From Prevotella sp. MGM1 (GTDB lineage: Bacteria > Bacteroidota > Bacteroidia > Bacteroidales > Bacteroidaceae), in contig NZ_BEWV01000221.1 in assembly GCF_002933775.1 (NCBI RefSeq), positions 62,001-126,000 of the forward strand: 64,000 nucleotides of DNA. Reading direction: 5' to 3'. Below the pieces are notes generated by a model. It saw only the letters and a program-made list of their open reading frames with translations. It was not told where the DNA came from and made no database searches. Shown here piece by piece: positions 34,512 to 46,391 of the stretch. A program made the position numbers and the translations under genes. Within the stretch, counting starts at the first letter, position 1; each line of letters begins with the position of its first letter.

Positions 34512-35378
34512 TTAAATATTCATGAGATATTGTCCGTAGTCGTTTTTTATCATGGGCTGAGCCAGTTCATGGAGCTTTTCCCTCGTAATCCATCCTTTTC
34601 TGAAAGCGATCTCTTCGAGGCACGCCACCTTGAGGCCTTGCCGTTTCTCGATTACCTCAATGAACGTGCTGGCTTCGCTGAGACTGTCGTGTGTTCCGGT
34701 GTCGAGCCATGCAAATCCCCGTTGGAGAGTCTGCACTTTCAGCTTCTTTTGTGCCAGATACTCCTGGTTCACCGTGGTTATTTCAAGCTCTCCCCGTTTG
34801 CTCGGCTTTATGTGCCTCGCAATTTCTACAACGCTGTTCGGATAGAAATATAACCCTACCACGGCATAGTTTGATTTCGGATTTTCCGGTTTCTCCTCGA
34901 TGCTCAAGCAGTTGCCTTTTTCGTCAAATTCCGCCACCCCGTATCGTTCCGGGTCGTTTACATAATAGCCGAATACAGTGGCGAGATTATCTTTTTCGGC
35001 GTTTCTCACGCTTTGTTCGAGCAGTCCCGAAAAGCCGCTTCCGTAGAATATGTTATCGCCCAATACGAGGCATACCGAGTCATCGCCTATAAACTTGTCG
35101 CCGATGATGAATGCCTGTGCAAGTCCGTCAGGCGACGGTTGCTCGGCATATTCGAATTTTACGCCATAGTAACTTCCATCACCCAGCAACCGTATGAACC
35201 CGGGCAGGTCTGCCGGTGTGCTGATAATCAATATGTCTTTTATTCCGGCAAGCATCAGTACTGATATAGGATAGTATATCATCGGCTTGTCGAAAATAGG
35301 TATCAGTTGTTTACTGACCCCCTTGGTTATAGGGTAGAGCCGTGTGCCGCTACCACCTGCCAAAACAATTCCTTTCAC
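34512..35378 (-). CDS. rfbA: Glucose-1-phosphate thymidylyltransferase
   Basis: The 288-residue enzyme makes dTDP-glucose from dTTP and glucose-1-phosphate, the first step to dTDP-rhamnose. The start M(V)[18 protein letters not shown] carries the nucleotide-binding signature; [17 protein letters not shown] and [12 protein letters not shown] follow. I place the start at the GTG at 35378: homologues start right at KGIVLAGG, the length is then normal (about 290), and a perfect -7 element TACCTTTG (35412-35419, minus strand) lies between this codon and the more distant ATG at 35441. No good -33 accompanies it. The Wzc-like gene follows after 12 bases, so the operon is rfbA, wzc-like, HAD. Confidence 0.92.
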   Translation of the reverse strand: MKGIVLAGGSGTRLYPITKGVSKQLIPIFDKPMIYYPISVLMLAGIKDILIISTPADLPGFIRLLGDGSYYGVKFEYAEQPSPDGLAQAFIIGDKFIGDDSVCLVLGDNIFYGSGFSGLLEQSVRNAEKDNLATVFGYYVNDPERYGVAEFDEKGNCLSIEEKPENPKSNYAVVGLYFYPNSVVEIARHIKPSKRGELEITTVNQEYLAQKKLKVQTLQRGFAWLDTGTHDSLSEASTFIEVIEKRQGLKVACLEEIAFRKGWITREKLHELAQPMIKNDYGQYLMNI

Positions 35379-35579
35379 GTTATAGCTGAGTAATAGTTTG
35401 AAATTTTCGGCAAAGGTAAGTCTTTTTTCCTGCATTACCATATATTTTACATGGAATTTAATTATAATATGAGGAAAAATAATTAACTTTGCATGCTGAA
35501 AGACGTATGATCAGCGGCTTATTGCGTATCGTTTGGACTTCGATTTCGTATATTCCCGCTTTTATTGAAAATAAATTTT

Positions 35580-36212
35580 ATGAATATAATATCTAAATTA
35601 TTCGGACGGAAGGAAGAAGAGACACATAAGACAGGCGGTATGGAAGATTTCATGACCCTGATACGTGTTTATTTTCAGGCTGCCATGGCGGCCGATCTTG
35701 GCATTACCAATCTTGCGATGCTTCCCGACTTGAGGGTTTTCAAGACAACGCTTCATGTGCCTACGGTAAATAACAAGCTCGGTGTGGGTGAGAAGTCGCG
35801 TTGCCGCAAGATGCTGAAAGACATCTACTCGATGGACGACAGTTTCTTTAAGGAGATAGACCAGAGCCTTCGCCGTAACTGCCGTAAGATGCAGGATATA
35901 CAGGCTTACATGTTTCAGTTTCAGGGTTTTACACAGGATTTGATGATGCTCATGGGCAATTTGATGAAGTTCAAGTTGCGCATACCAGGTTTCTTCAACA
36001 AGGCTCTTTATATGATGACGGAGAAGACCGTGAATGACATTTTCACAAAGAACGACTATAAAGATCCCGGTGTGCTCAAGGCAGTGGTGTCGATACGCGA
36101 GTATGACCGCAGGTTGGGATTCAGTCAGAAGTGGGTCACCGATTTTGTTTACAAGGTGGTGACACTTGCCAAGAAAGAGCCGAAGCCGAAAGACGAGGAC
36201 ATAAAGAAATGA
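35580..36212 (+). CDS. Conserved hypothetical protein of unknown function
   Basis: The 210-residue soluble protein begins MNIISKLFGRKEEETH and is mainly helical, with basic patches (KSRCRKMLKDIY, SLRRNCRKMQD) and a lysine-rich end (KKEPKPKDEDIKK). There is no signal peptide, no metal motif and no recognised domain. An alternative start 5 codons upstream (35565) exists; the Met at 35580 is preferred because the -7 element TAACTTTG (about 35483) leaves a normal leader either way and MNIISKLFG is a good start. It precedes the coiled-coil/zapA/rny genes in the same direction but with a 110-base gap. Confidence 0.7.
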   Translation: MNIISKLFGRKEEETHKTGGMEDFMTLIRVYFQAAMAADLGITNLAMLPDLRVFKTTLHVPTVNNKLGVGEKSRCRKMLKDIYSMDDSFFKEIDQSLRRNCRKMQDIQAYMFQFQGFTQDLMMLMGNLMKFKLRIPGFFNKALYMMTEKTVNDIFTKNDYKDPGVLKAVVSIREYDRRLGFSQKWVTDFVYKVVTLAKKEPKPKDEDIKK

Positions 36213-36322
36213 ATTTCGGGTTATCGGCAATAATGTAAAGAATTAAAAAACATTAAACGATATACAAGCGGCACTTAAAATTGGAAGAAAAATAATATCT
36301 TTGTAAGATAAAGAGAAAAGCA

Positions 36323-36619
36323 ATGGCTCCGAACGAACAGACGTTGACAACCTTTCAGACCCGTGTCAGGCAGATGATACTTCGCTTTCAGGAATTGAAA
36401 AAGGAAAACGAAGAGCTTTATGCAATGGTCGATCAGAACGAGAAAGACATAAGACGTCTTCGCGCAGACTTGGAAAACAGGAGCAGCGACTATGACTCTT
36501 TGAAGATGGCGAAGATGATGGAGATCACGGATGGAGACTTGGAGACGGCCAAGAACAGGCTGGCCAAGCTCATCAGAGATGTAAACAAGTGCATCGCGGT
36601 CCTTACGGAACAAAAGTAG
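36323..36619 (+). CDS. Short coiled-coil protein, probable cell-division partner of ZapA
   Basis: The 98-residue protein is almost wholly coiled coil (ILRFQELKKENEELYAMVDQ, then NEKDIRRLRADLENRSSDYD), with no signal peptide or membrane segment. It resembles ZapB-like proteins in size and shape and its gene is immediately upstream of zapA (8 bases), which supports a role at the Z-ring. This is context-based; sequence similarity to E. coli ZapB is weak. Confidence 0.7.
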   Translation: MAPNEQTLTTFQTRVRQMILRFQELKKENEELYAMVDQNEKDIRRLRADLENRSSDYDSLKMAKMMEITDGDLETAKNRLAKLIRDVNKCIAVLTEQK

Positions 36620-36627
36620 TGAGGAAG

Positions 36628-36939
36628 ATGGCAGAACAGAACAGAGATAAGTTGCATATACGCCTACATGTATATGATGAAGAGATAGAGGTGGTCATAG
36701 ACCGTGCGGAAGAGGAATATTACCGTGCGGCCGCCAAGCATATCACGGACCGGTACAATGTCTACTCACAGATATTTAAGGGACGCAAGAGTGACCATAC
36801 CATAGCGTTGATGACGCTTATAGACATCGCGCTTCAGCACCAGAAAGAACGTGCGAAGAACGATGTCGCTCCATATAACGATATTCTCAATACACTGACT
36901 GCCGAGATAGAGGATGCGCTCGGAGAGAAAAAGAAATGA
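36628..36939 (+). CDS. zapA: Cell division protein ZapA
   Basis: The 103-residue protein starts MAEQNRDKLHIRLHVYDEEI and has the ZapA layout: an N-terminal beta domain (about 8-45) and a C-terminal helical coiled-coil part (DHTIALMTLIDIALQHQKER). ZapA bundles FtsZ filaments at mid-cell. The frame is open 13 codons further upstream inside the previous gene; the Met at 36628 fits the family and follows the upstream stop by 8 bases. rny starts 29 bases downstream, an arrangement common in Bacteroidales. Confidence 0.88.
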   Translation: MAEQNRDKLHIRLHVYDEEIEVVIDRAEEEYYRAAAKHITDRYNVYSQIFKGRKSDHTIALMTLIDIALQHQKERAKNDVAPYNDILNTLTAEIEDALGEKKK

Positions 36940-36968
36940 GAATATTAACAACAACATATTATTAATTT

Positions 36969-38504
36969 ATGGTTCTAACAATAATTATCGCCGCGGCCAC
37001 TCTCATCATAGGGGGGCTTTGCGGATATCTTGTTTTCCGATATATAATAAAAGGGAAATATAACGAGATGATAGCCTTGGCCGAGAAAGACGCCGAGGTG
37101 ATGAAAGAGAAAAAGCTACTCGAAGTGAAGGAGAAGTTCCTCAACAAGAAGAGCGAGCTTGAAAAAGAAGTGCAGGTGCGCAATCAGCATATCCAGCAAA
37201 GTGAGAACAAGTTGAAGCAGCGTGAAATATCGCTCAACCAGCGCCAGGAAGAGCTTGGCCGCCGGAAGAACGATCTCGACAACCAGCAGGTACGTATCGA
37301 CAACGAGAAGAAACTGTTGCAGATAAAGAACGAGGAGCTTGAAAAGATGCAGCTTCAAGAGCGTGCCAAGCTCGAAGAGTTGTCAGGGCTTAGCGCGGAA
37401 GAGGCGAAATACCGTCTGGTAGAGGCCATGAAAGACGAGGCCAAGACCGATGCGCAGAGCTATATCAACGAGATTATGGACGAGGCGAAACTCAACGCCA
37501 ACGCACAGGCACGCAAGATCGTCATACAGACAATACAGCGTGTGGCCACCGAGACGGCGATAGAGAACAGCGTGAGCGTGTTCCACATCGACAATGACGA
37601 GGTGAAGGGTCGTATCATCGGTCGTGAAGGCCGTAACATCCGTGCGCTTGAAGCGGCTACAGGTGTGGAAATCGTGGTCGACGACACCCCCGAGGCGATT
37701 GTTATCAGCGCTTTCGACCCTATTCGTCGTGAGATTTGCCGCCTTGCGTTGCATCAGCTTGTTGCCGACGGCCGCATACACCCCGCCCGCATAGAGGAGG
37801 TTGTGCAGAAAGTGAGAAAGCAGATAGAGAACGAGGTGATAGAGACCGGTAAGCGTACTGCGATCGATCTTGGTATACACGGGCTTCACCCCGAGCTTAC
37901 ACGTATCGTCGGTAAGATGAAGTACCGCAGTTCTTACGGTCAGAACCTTCTGCAACATGCCCGTGAGACGGCCAACCTCTGTGCCGTAATGGCTTCTGAG
38001 CTCGGTCTCAATCCGAAGAAGGCCAAGCGTGCCGGATTGCTTCACGATATAGGTAAGGTGCCTGATGAGGAGAGCGAACTGCCGCACGCACTCTATGGTG
38101 CCAAGCTGGCTGAGAAATACAGGGAGAAACCCGATATCTGCAATGCGATTGCCGCACACCACGACGAGTGCGAGATGAACACTCTGCTTGCTCCCATTGT
38201 TCAGGTGTGCGACGCAATCAGCGGTGCCCGTCCTGGCGCGCGCCGTGAGATAGTGGAGGCATATATCAAGCGCCTTAACGACCTCGAAGCCATTGCGATG
38301 AGCTATCCCGGTGTCACCAAGACCTATGCCATACAGGCAGGACGCGAGCTTCGTGTCATCGTTGGCGCCGACAAGATGGACGATGTGCAGACAGAGGCTC
38401 TTTCGAGCGAGATTGCCAACAAGATACAGAACGAGATGACATATCCCGGACAGGTGAAAATAACCGTCATCCGGGAGACTCGCAGCGTGGCATACGCGAA
38501 ATAA
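36969..38504 (+). CDS. rny: Ribonuclease Y
   Basis: The 511-residue membrane-anchored endoribonuclease initiates mRNA decay. It has an N-terminal membrane helix (about 2-25, [20 protein letters not shown]), a long charged coiled coil (about 30-190), a KH domain with [15 protein letters not shown] (about 213-227) and an HD domain with the metal motif [10 protein letters not shown] near residue 360. Length and layout match RNase Y. It is the last gene of the coiled-coil/zapA/rny run and is followed by a strong terminator. Confidence 0.95.
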   Translation: MVLTIIIAAATLIIGGLCGYLVFRYIIKGKYNEMIALAEKDAEVMKEKKLLEVKEKFLNKKSELEKEVQVRNQHIQQSENKLKQREISLNQRQEELGRRKNDLDNQQVRIDNEKKLLQIKNEELEKMQLQERAKLEELSGLSAEEAKYRLVEAMKDEAKTDAQSYINEIMDEAKLNANAQARKIVIQTIQRVATETAIENSVSVFHIDNDEVKGRIIGREGRNIRALEAATGVEIVVDDTPEAIVISAFDPIRREICRLALHQLVADGRIHPARIEEVVQKVRKQIENEVIETGKRTAIDLGIHGLHPELTRIVGKMKYRSSYGQNLLQHARETANLCAVMASELGLNPKKAKRAGLLHDIGKVPDEESELPHALYGAKLAEKYREKPDICNAIAAHHDECEMNTLLAPIVQVCDAISGARPGARREIVEAYIKRLNDLEAIAMSYPGVTKTYAIQAGRELRVIVGADKMDDVQTEALSSEIANKIQNEMTYPGQVKITVIRETRSVAYAK

Positions 38505-38528
38505 GGACGCATAGTCCGGAATTATGAG

Positions 38529-38568
38529 TATGGGGCAAGACATAACGAAGTCTTGCCCCATATTTGTT
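38529..38568 (+). terminator. Rho-independent terminator after rny
   Basis: TATGGGGCAAGAC (38529-38541) pairs with GTCTTGCCCCATA (38550-38562), loop ATAACGAA, followed by TTTGTTTTTT. Confidence 0.88.
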
Positions 38569-38856
38569 TTTTATACCGTTTTTGCCGGATGTATGGATTG
38601 GTATCCTATGATGCTGATTTACTGTAAGACGGTGGCGGCATGCAATGCCATGAAGATGTCGTCTCCGGTGAGGATGTAAATAAAACGTCATCTGAAGGGC
38701 GTCGGTTCTTTAACGCTTTCCTATGGCCTGTTTCGTGCATATATATGCAATGCCGGGTGGTGGATTTGGGCTTTCCTTTGAAAATTGATAAATTATTTGT
38801 TGTGTCAAGGTGCTCTGTTCGGTATATATCGTCCGGAAACAGTTTTTTTTTCATTC

Positions 38857-38980
38857 GGATACCCGTTGCATTGCATTCGGTATCCCGTTGGATCGCGTTT
38901 AGCGTCTAAATGCAATGCAACGGGTATCCCGTTATAATGCGACGAGGTGCCCGATGCAGAGCATCGGGCACCTCGTCGCA
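38857..38980. repeat. Two adjacent perfect palindromes of the mosaic repeat family
   Basis: First palindrome: 38857-38876 is the exact reverse complement of 38910-38929 (GGATACCCGTTGCATTGCAT). Between the arms lies TATCCCGTTGGATCGCGTTT (38881-38900), then AGCGTCTAAA. Second palindrome: 38938-38957 pairs exactly with 38961-38980 around an AGA loop (GACGAGGTGCCCGATGC). GTATCCCGTTGGATCGC is repeated word for word at 52804-52820, and GCGTTTAGCGTCTAAA occurs in the same form in the 11295-11361 palindrome up to the last base. Confidence 0.88.
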
Positions 38981-41539
<2,559 letters not shown>

Positions 41540-41624
41540 CCGATAGGCAGGTATTCCGCTTGGTGATGATGGGCGTCGCCATTGCTTTTTGCTTGCGGAT
41601 CGGTTGTGATGAAAGAACGTTTTA

Positions 41625-42308
41625 ATGCTATTTGACGAGATGAGGATAATTGTTTCAAGCGAGATAGAGACCGTGTGTCCGGGTTTTGTGGGTGCGGCGG
41701 TGGAGGCACGGGTGGTCAATACGGAGCATAACGCCGCTCTGTGGAGCGAGATAGACACTCTTGCCGAGCGGTTTAGGGCTGAACATACCACGGAGACGAT
41801 AAAGCAAATATCGGGCATCGATGCCACGAGACGTGTGTACAAGGCGTGCGGAAAGGATCCGAGCCGCTACCGTCCGGCGGCCGAGGCGCTCATGAGGCGC
41901 ATCATACAGGGTAAGCCTTTGTACAGGATAGATACGCTCGTAGACCTTGTCAACCTTGCGAGCATTGCTTACGGATACAGTATCGGCGGTTTCGACGCCG
42001 GCCGGTTTGAGGGTGACACTCTCACGCTCGGCATCGGCCGTGAAGGCGAGCCTTATGAGGGGATAGGCCGTGGGATGCTCAATATAGCCGGTCTGCCTGT
42101 ATACAGGGATGCCGCCGGTGGTGTGGGTACGCCTACAAGCGACAACGAGCGTACCAAGATGACGATGGAAACACGCCATGTGCTCGTGCTGATAAACGGT
42201 TATGACGGTGATGAAGGGCAGGTAATGGCTAACGCCCGGTATGTCGGCGGTCTGCTGGCCGGATACGCCTCGGGCAGAGATATAGGTATCACGGCGTACA
42301 GGCCGTGA
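41625..42308 (+). CDS. B3/B4 domain protein (phenylalanyl-tRNA synthetase editing-like)
   Basis: The 227-residue cytoplasmic protein is a free-standing B3/B4 domain, the editing module of the phenylalanyl-tRNA synthetase beta chain (GKDPSRYRPAAEALMRRI, PLYRIDTLVDLVNLASIAY, GGVGTPTSDNERTKMT). Free-standing members are thought to clear mischarged tRNA or to bind amino acids, without a proven role here. The start is uncertain between 41625 and the Met at 41640 (MRIIVSSEIE). It follows ligA after 85 bases. A hairpin overlaps its last codons. Confidence 0.82.
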   Translation: MLFDEMRIIVSSEIETVCPGFVGAAVEARVVNTEHNAALWSEIDTLAERFRAEHTTETIKQISGIDATRRVYKACGKDPSRYRPAAEALMRRIIQGKPLYRIDTLVDLVNLASIAYGYSIGGFDAGRFEGDTLTLGIGREGEPYEGIGRGMLNIAGLPVYRDAAGGVGTPTSDNERTKMTMETRHVLVLINGYDGDEGQVMANARYVGGLLAGYASGRDIGITAYRP

Positions 42309-42315
42309 TACCTTT
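42285..42315 (+). terminator. Terminator hairpin overlapping the 3' end of the B3/B4 gene
   Basis: GGTATCACGGC (42285-42295) pairs with GCCGTGATACC (42302-42312), loop GTACAG, followed by TTTG. The stop codon lies inside the right arm, so the coding end doubles as the stem. Confidence 0.55.
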
Positions 42316-42507
42316 GCGCCGCTTTCCATACATAGTATGTCTTAAATCCGCCATTGTTTTCCTTTTGTTCTGATGTATTTGTGAAAGTAGTTATTGAAAT
42401 AATAGCGGTGTATAATGCCCTCCGGCAGTGTTTTTGCGTATTAATGATTACCTAAAAAATGCCATGACGTGAATAATTCGGATGGCTTAAATACTTACAA
42501 ATGATTA

Positions 42508-42538
42508 TTGTCGGAATGCTTTAATTTGTTTATTTTTG
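42508..42538 (+). promoter_or_regulatory. Promoter of the hemerythrin-LuxR regulator gene
   Basis: TTG (42508-42510), 20 bases, TATTTTTG (42531-42538): a consensus promoter. It shows that the upstream alternative start at 42508 is part of the -33 box and that translation begins at 42568. Confidence 0.78.
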
Positions 42539-42567
42539 CATGGAATAAAGGTAAATGGCTAAAAACA

Positions 42568-43527
42568 ATGAAACATCAGAAGATATATGAGGCGGGCGAC
42601 AAGATGATATCGCTCATCAAAGACAACTACGACCTGTTGCAGTCGCTCGGCAGTTTCGGCATCAATCTCGGTTTCGGAGACAAGACGGTGAAGGAGATTT
42701 GCGAGGACAATGGCGTCGACACATACACGTTTCTCGCTGTGGTGAACCTCGTGATCAACGGCTATTCCGATTTCGACAACGATGAACAGCTGTCCGTGCC
42801 CACGTTGCTGCACTATCTCGAAGCGAGCCATGTGTACTATCTCGACTTCCAACTGCCGTTCATCCGGCGCGAGCTGGCCGAGTCGATAGACGAGAGCGAC
42901 AGTCTCGGCATATTGATAATGAAACTTTACGACGAGTATTCCAGAGAGATACGCAGGCACATGATGTATGAGGAGCAGACACTGTTCCCATACGTGAATG
43001 CGCTTCTGGAAGGGCGTGCCGCGGGCGACTACACGATAGAGACGTTCTCAAAGACACACGAGGAAGCATCTGAGAAACTTAAAGAGCTGAAAATACTGAT
43101 TATCAAATATATGCCGTCGGATGTGCGTAGGAATAACCAGCTTATGGCAACCCTGCACGACATATATAACAATGAGGAGTGGCTGAGCCTGCACGCCCAG
43201 GTGGAAGACAAGGTGTTTGTGCCTGCTATCAGGCGGCTTGAACGGTTGTCGCGTCGCAGCGACGTGACGAAAAACATATCGTCGATGGTATTCAAGGGAG
43301 GGCAGGAGAACGGTGACATGCTCTCGGAGCGTGAGCGTGACGTAATCGTGGCTCTCGTACAGGGGATGGCGAACAAGGAGATTGCCGATCATCTGTGCAT
43401 CAGTGTGAACACGGTTATTACACACCGCCGGAACATAGCCCGTAAGTTGCAGATACACAGTCCGGCAGGCCTGACGATATATGCGATAGTGAACGGGCTG
43501 GTGGATATTTCGGCAGTTAAGCTGTGA
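42568..43527 (+). CDS. Hemerythrin-like sensor fused to a LuxR-type DNA-binding domain
   Basis: The 319-residue protein has three parts. Residues 1-65 look like the N-terminal ScdA_N/DUF542 domain of RIC/YtfE iron-sulfur repair proteins, but the usual Cys-Cys is replaced (INLGFGD). Residues about 75-225 form a hemerythrin-like four-helix bundle with diiron ligands in the YtfE pattern: H82 or H88, H131-xxx-E135, H164, H209-xxx-E213. Residues about 250-312 are a LuxR helix-turn-helix (LSERERDVIVALVQGMANKE, then VNTVITHRRNIARKL). This predicts a cytoplasmic transcription factor that senses oxygen, nitric oxide or iron through a diiron centre. It lies upstream of, and in line with, nrdD, so control of the anaerobic reductase is an attractive idea. 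Confidence 0.85.
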   Translation: MKHQKIYEAGDKMISLIKDNYDLLQSLGSFGINLGFGDKTVKEICEDNGVDTYTFLAVVNLVINGYSDFDNDEQLSVPTLLHYLEASHVYYLDFQLPFIRRELAESIDESDSLGILIMKLYDEYSREIRRHMMYEEQTLFPYVNALLEGRAAGDYTIETFSKTHEEASEKLKELKILIIKYMPSDVRRNNQLMATLHDIYNNEEWLSLHAQVEDKVFVPAIRRLERLSRRSDVTKNISSMVFKGGQENGDMLSERERDVIVALVQGMANKEIADHLCISVNTVITHRRNIARKLQIHSPAGLTIYAIVNGLVDISAVKL

Positions 43528-43667
43528 AGAAAAGTTTGTGATTATACATATAAATTATGGCAAATCCGGTACGTGGTATCGGATTTTATTGTATCTTTGC
43601 ATCCGGCTTTGGTAATCCAAAGTGTTCAACCGGAAAGAGAGAAATCTAACAATAAATTTTCAAAAAC

Positions 43668-43705
43668 GGAAAACTTTTTGAAAATTAAATTCAAAAAAGT
43701 TTTCC
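43668..43705 (+). promoter_or_regulatory. Near-perfect hairpin in the nrdD leader
   Basis: GGAAAACTTTTTGAA (43668-43682) pairs with TTCAAAAAAGTTTTCC (43690-43705), one extra A, loop of 7 bases; the ATG of nrdD is 17 bases further on. A -7 element TATCTTTG (43592-43599) lies upstream, so the hairpin would be in the transcribed leader. It could affect translation or be an operator; it does not match the NrdR box. Confidence 0.5.
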
Positions 43706-43722
43706 AAAAAGAGTAACTTGCG

Positions 43723-45819
43723 ATGGAAATAAAGAGCTTTACCATTACGAAAAGAGACGGTTCGACAGATCGTTTCTCACTCGATAAAATAATGAATGCC
43801 ATCATCAAGGCGTTCGAGTCTGTAAAAGAGCCTGCCGACCTGGGGCATATATCAAGTATATTGAGCCATCTCGATATTCATGAGGGTATCACGGTAGAGG
43901 AGATACAGAACCAAGTGGAGGAGTCGTTGATGAAAGAAGGCTACTATAGGGTTGCCAAATCGTTCATGCTTTATCGGCAGCGGCACACTGAGGACCGGGA
44001 GACGATGGACAAACTGAAATTTCTCGCCGACTATTGTGAGGCTGCCAATGCCGCCACCGGCTCTAAATATGACGCAAATGCTAACGTGGAGCATAAGAAC
44101 ATAGCGACACTCATAGGAGAGTTGCCCAAATCGAGTTTTATCCGGCTTAACCGTCGTCTGATGACAGACCGTATAAAGAAAATGTATGGTAAGGACCTGT
44201 CAGACAAATACATCGACCTGCTCACGCATCATTTTATATATAAGAATGATGAGACGAGCCTGGCAAACTATTGCGCATCTATAACGATGTACCCGTGGCT
44301 TATCGGTGGGACAATGTCTATCGGTGGCAATTCGACGGCTCCGACAAATCTTAAATCGTTCTGCGGCGGTTTTGTCAACATGGTGTTCATGGTGTCAAGC
44401 ATGCTCAGCGGGGCATGTGCCACACCGGAATTTCTTATGTATCTCAATTATTTTATCGGTTTGGAATATGGCCGTGATTACTATAAGAAAGCGGGTGATG
44501 TGGTAGACCTGTCGGCAAAGCGGCGTACGATCGACAAAGTGATAACCGACTGTTTCGAGCAGATTGTGTACTCGATAAACCAGCCTACAGGAGCCCGTAA
44601 TTATCAGGCGGTATTCTGGAATATAGCATACTACGACAAACCGTATTTCGAAAGCCTTTTCGGAGAGTTTTATTTTCCCGACGGCAGTCAGCCCGATTGG
44701 AACGGACTTTGCTGGCTTCAAAAGCGTTTCATGAAATGGTTTAACAGGGAACGCACAAAGGCAGTGCTCACTTTCCCGGTGGAAACAATGGCCCTGCTGA
44801 GCAAAGACGGTGAAATGATAGACGCCGACATGGCCGATTTCACTTCCGAGATGTATTCAGAAGGTCACTCGTTCTTTACTTATATGAGTGACAATGCCGA
44901 TTCTCTTTCGAGTTGTTGTAGGTTGCGCAACGAGATACAGGACAACGGATTTAGCTATACTCTCGGTGCGGGCGGTGTGTCGACAGGTTCCAAGAGTGTG
45001 CTGACGATAAACCTGAACCGCTGCATACAGTATGCCGTGAACAACAACATGGACTATAAGGAGTATCTCACAGATGTGATAGATCTTTGCCACAAAGTGC
45101 AACTCGCTTATAATGAAAACCTGAAAGAGTTGTGGCAGCATGGCATGCTTCCTCTGTTCGATGCGGGATATATCAATATTGGCCGGCAGTATCTGACAAT
45201 AGGAGTGAATGGACTCGTTGAGGCAGCCGAGTTTATGGGGCTTGCTATCACCGATAATCCCGATTATCTGAATTTTGTGCAGACAGTGCTCGGACTGGTA
45301 GAGCGGAAGAACAAGGAGTATCGCACGAAGGATGTACTGTTCAACTGCGAGATGATTCCTGCGGAGAATGTTGGTGTGAAGCATTCCAAGTGGGATAGGG
45401 AAGACGGCTATTTCGTGCCGCGCGACTGCTACAACAGTTATTTCTATATAGTGGAAGACGACTCATTGAATATCATCGACAAGTTCAAGTTGCATGGAGC
45501 TCCTTACATTCAGCACCTCACAGGTGGTTCGGCACTGCACATGAATCTTGAAGAACACCTCTCGAAAGCACAGTATCGTCAGTTGCTCAACGTGGCGGCG
45601 AGAGAGGGATGCAATTATTTCACTTTCAATATACCGAATACAATATGCAATGATTGCGGTACGATAGATAAGCGCTATTTGCACGAGTGTCCTAAGTGCC
45701 ACTCGAATAATATAGACTACATGACGCGTATCATCGGTTATCTGAAGCGTGTGAGCAATTTCTCGGAGGCCCGTCAGAGGGAGGCAAGCCGCAGACACTA
45801 TGCGCATGCCGATTTATAA
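43723..45819 (+). CDS. nrdD: Anaerobic ribonucleoside-triphosphate reductase, catalytic subunit
   Basis: The 698-residue glycyl-radical enzyme makes deoxyribonucleotides without oxygen. Residues 1-90 are the ATP-cone allosteric domain (ITKRDGSTDRFSLDKIMNAI). The catalytic barrel follows, and the C-terminus has the zinc site CNDC...CPKC (about 644-663) and the radical glycine in RIIGYL (G672). The length matches the class III family. nrdG follows after 107 bases in the same direction, and the hemerythrin-LuxR gene precedes it. Confidence 0.95.
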   Translation: MEIKSFTITKRDGSTDRFSLDKIMNAIIKAFESVKEPADLGHISSILSHLDIHEGITVEEIQNQVEESLMKEGYYRVAKSFMLYRQRHTEDRETMDKLKFLADYCEAANAATGSKYDANANVEHKNIATLIGELPKSSFIRLNRRLMTDRIKKMYGKDLSDKYIDLLTHHFIYKNDETSLANYCASITMYPWLIGGTMSIGGNSTAPTNLKSFCGGFVNMVFMVSSMLSGACATPEFLMYLNYFIGLEYGRDYYKKAGDVVDLSAKRRTIDKVITDCFEQIVYSINQPTGARNYQAVFWNIAYYDKPYFESLFGEFYFPDGSQPDWNGLCWLQKRFMKWFNRERTKAVLTFPVETMALLSKDGEMIDADMADFTSEMYSEGHSFFTYMSDNADSLSSCCRLRNEIQDNGFSYTLGAGGVSTGSKSVLTINLNRCIQYAVNNNMDYKEYLTDVIDLCHKVQLAYNENLKELWQHGMLPLFDAGYINIGRQYLTIGVNGLVEAAEFMGLAITDNPDYLNFVQTVLGLVERKNKEYRTKDVLFNCEMIPAENVGVKHSKWDREDGYFVPRDCYNSYFYIVEDDSLNIIDKFKLHGAPYIQHLTGGSALHMNLEEHLSKAQYRQLLNVAAREGCNYFTFNIPNTICNDCGTIDKRYLHECPKCHSNNIDYMTRIIGYLKRVSNFSEARQREASRRHYAHADL

Positions 45820-45926
45820 TGACGGTCTGCTGTGTGTGGTTGGCGGGCGGAGTGATTGATTTTATGCCGTCTGCGGTCTGGGTTAATAAAGGATAATCAA
45901 TATTCAATTGTCAATCAGATGAGCGT

Positions 45927-46391
45927 ATGCTTAACTTTGTGAATACGGGAGTGGTATTTCAGGAGATCCCCGACGAGGTCACACTCTCTATAAATCTGTC
46001 TAACTGTCCGTGCCGGTGTCCGGGTTGTCACAGCCAATACCTGTGGCAGAATATCGGTGAGCCGCTGACGCCAATGGTTTTGGAGGGGTTTATAAAGGAA
46101 TATGGAAGCGATATAACCTGTGTCTGTTTTATGGGTGGAGACGCAGAACCGACGTATGTGAACACACTTGCCCGCTATCTGCACCGTGAGCATCCGGGGT
46201 TGAAGGTGGCGTGGTATAGCGGTCGCAGTCGTGTACCGTCCGCAGTGCGCAAGACTGACTTTGATTATATAAAGCTCGGACCATATATCAAGCATCTCGG
46301 GTGCCTGAAAGAGCGCACCACGAACCAGAGGCTTTACAAACGTGCGTCAGGCGATGACTTCACGGATATAACCTCACGGTTCTGGAAATAG
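45927..46391 (+). CDS. nrdG: Anaerobic ribonucleotide reductase activating protein (radical SAM)
   Basis: The 154-residue activase installs the glycyl radical on NrdD using S-adenosylmethionine and a 4Fe-4S cluster. The cluster motif CPCRCPGCH (C27, C31, C34 in the CxxxCxxC pattern) is near the N-terminus, and CFMGGDAEP is the SAM-binding GGE-like motif. The length is typical. It is paired with nrdD directly upstream. Confidence 0.93.
   Translation: MLNFVNTGVVFQEIPDEVTLSINLSNCPCRCPGCHSQYLWQNIGEPLTPMVLEGFIKEYGSDITCVCFMGGDAEPTYVNTLARYLHREHPGLKVAWYSGRSRVPSAVRKTDFDYIKLGPYIKHLGCLKERTTNQRLYKRASGDDFTDITSRFWK

Noticed and set aside
37383-38561. 392-codon open frame antisense to rny
   Set aside because: It is a shadow of the strongly biased rny sequence; no family features, and it crosses the rny terminator.
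38640-38909. 89-codon plus-strand frame between rny and ligA
   Set aside because: It runs into the mosaic palindrome, has no family features and no promoter; probably non-coding.
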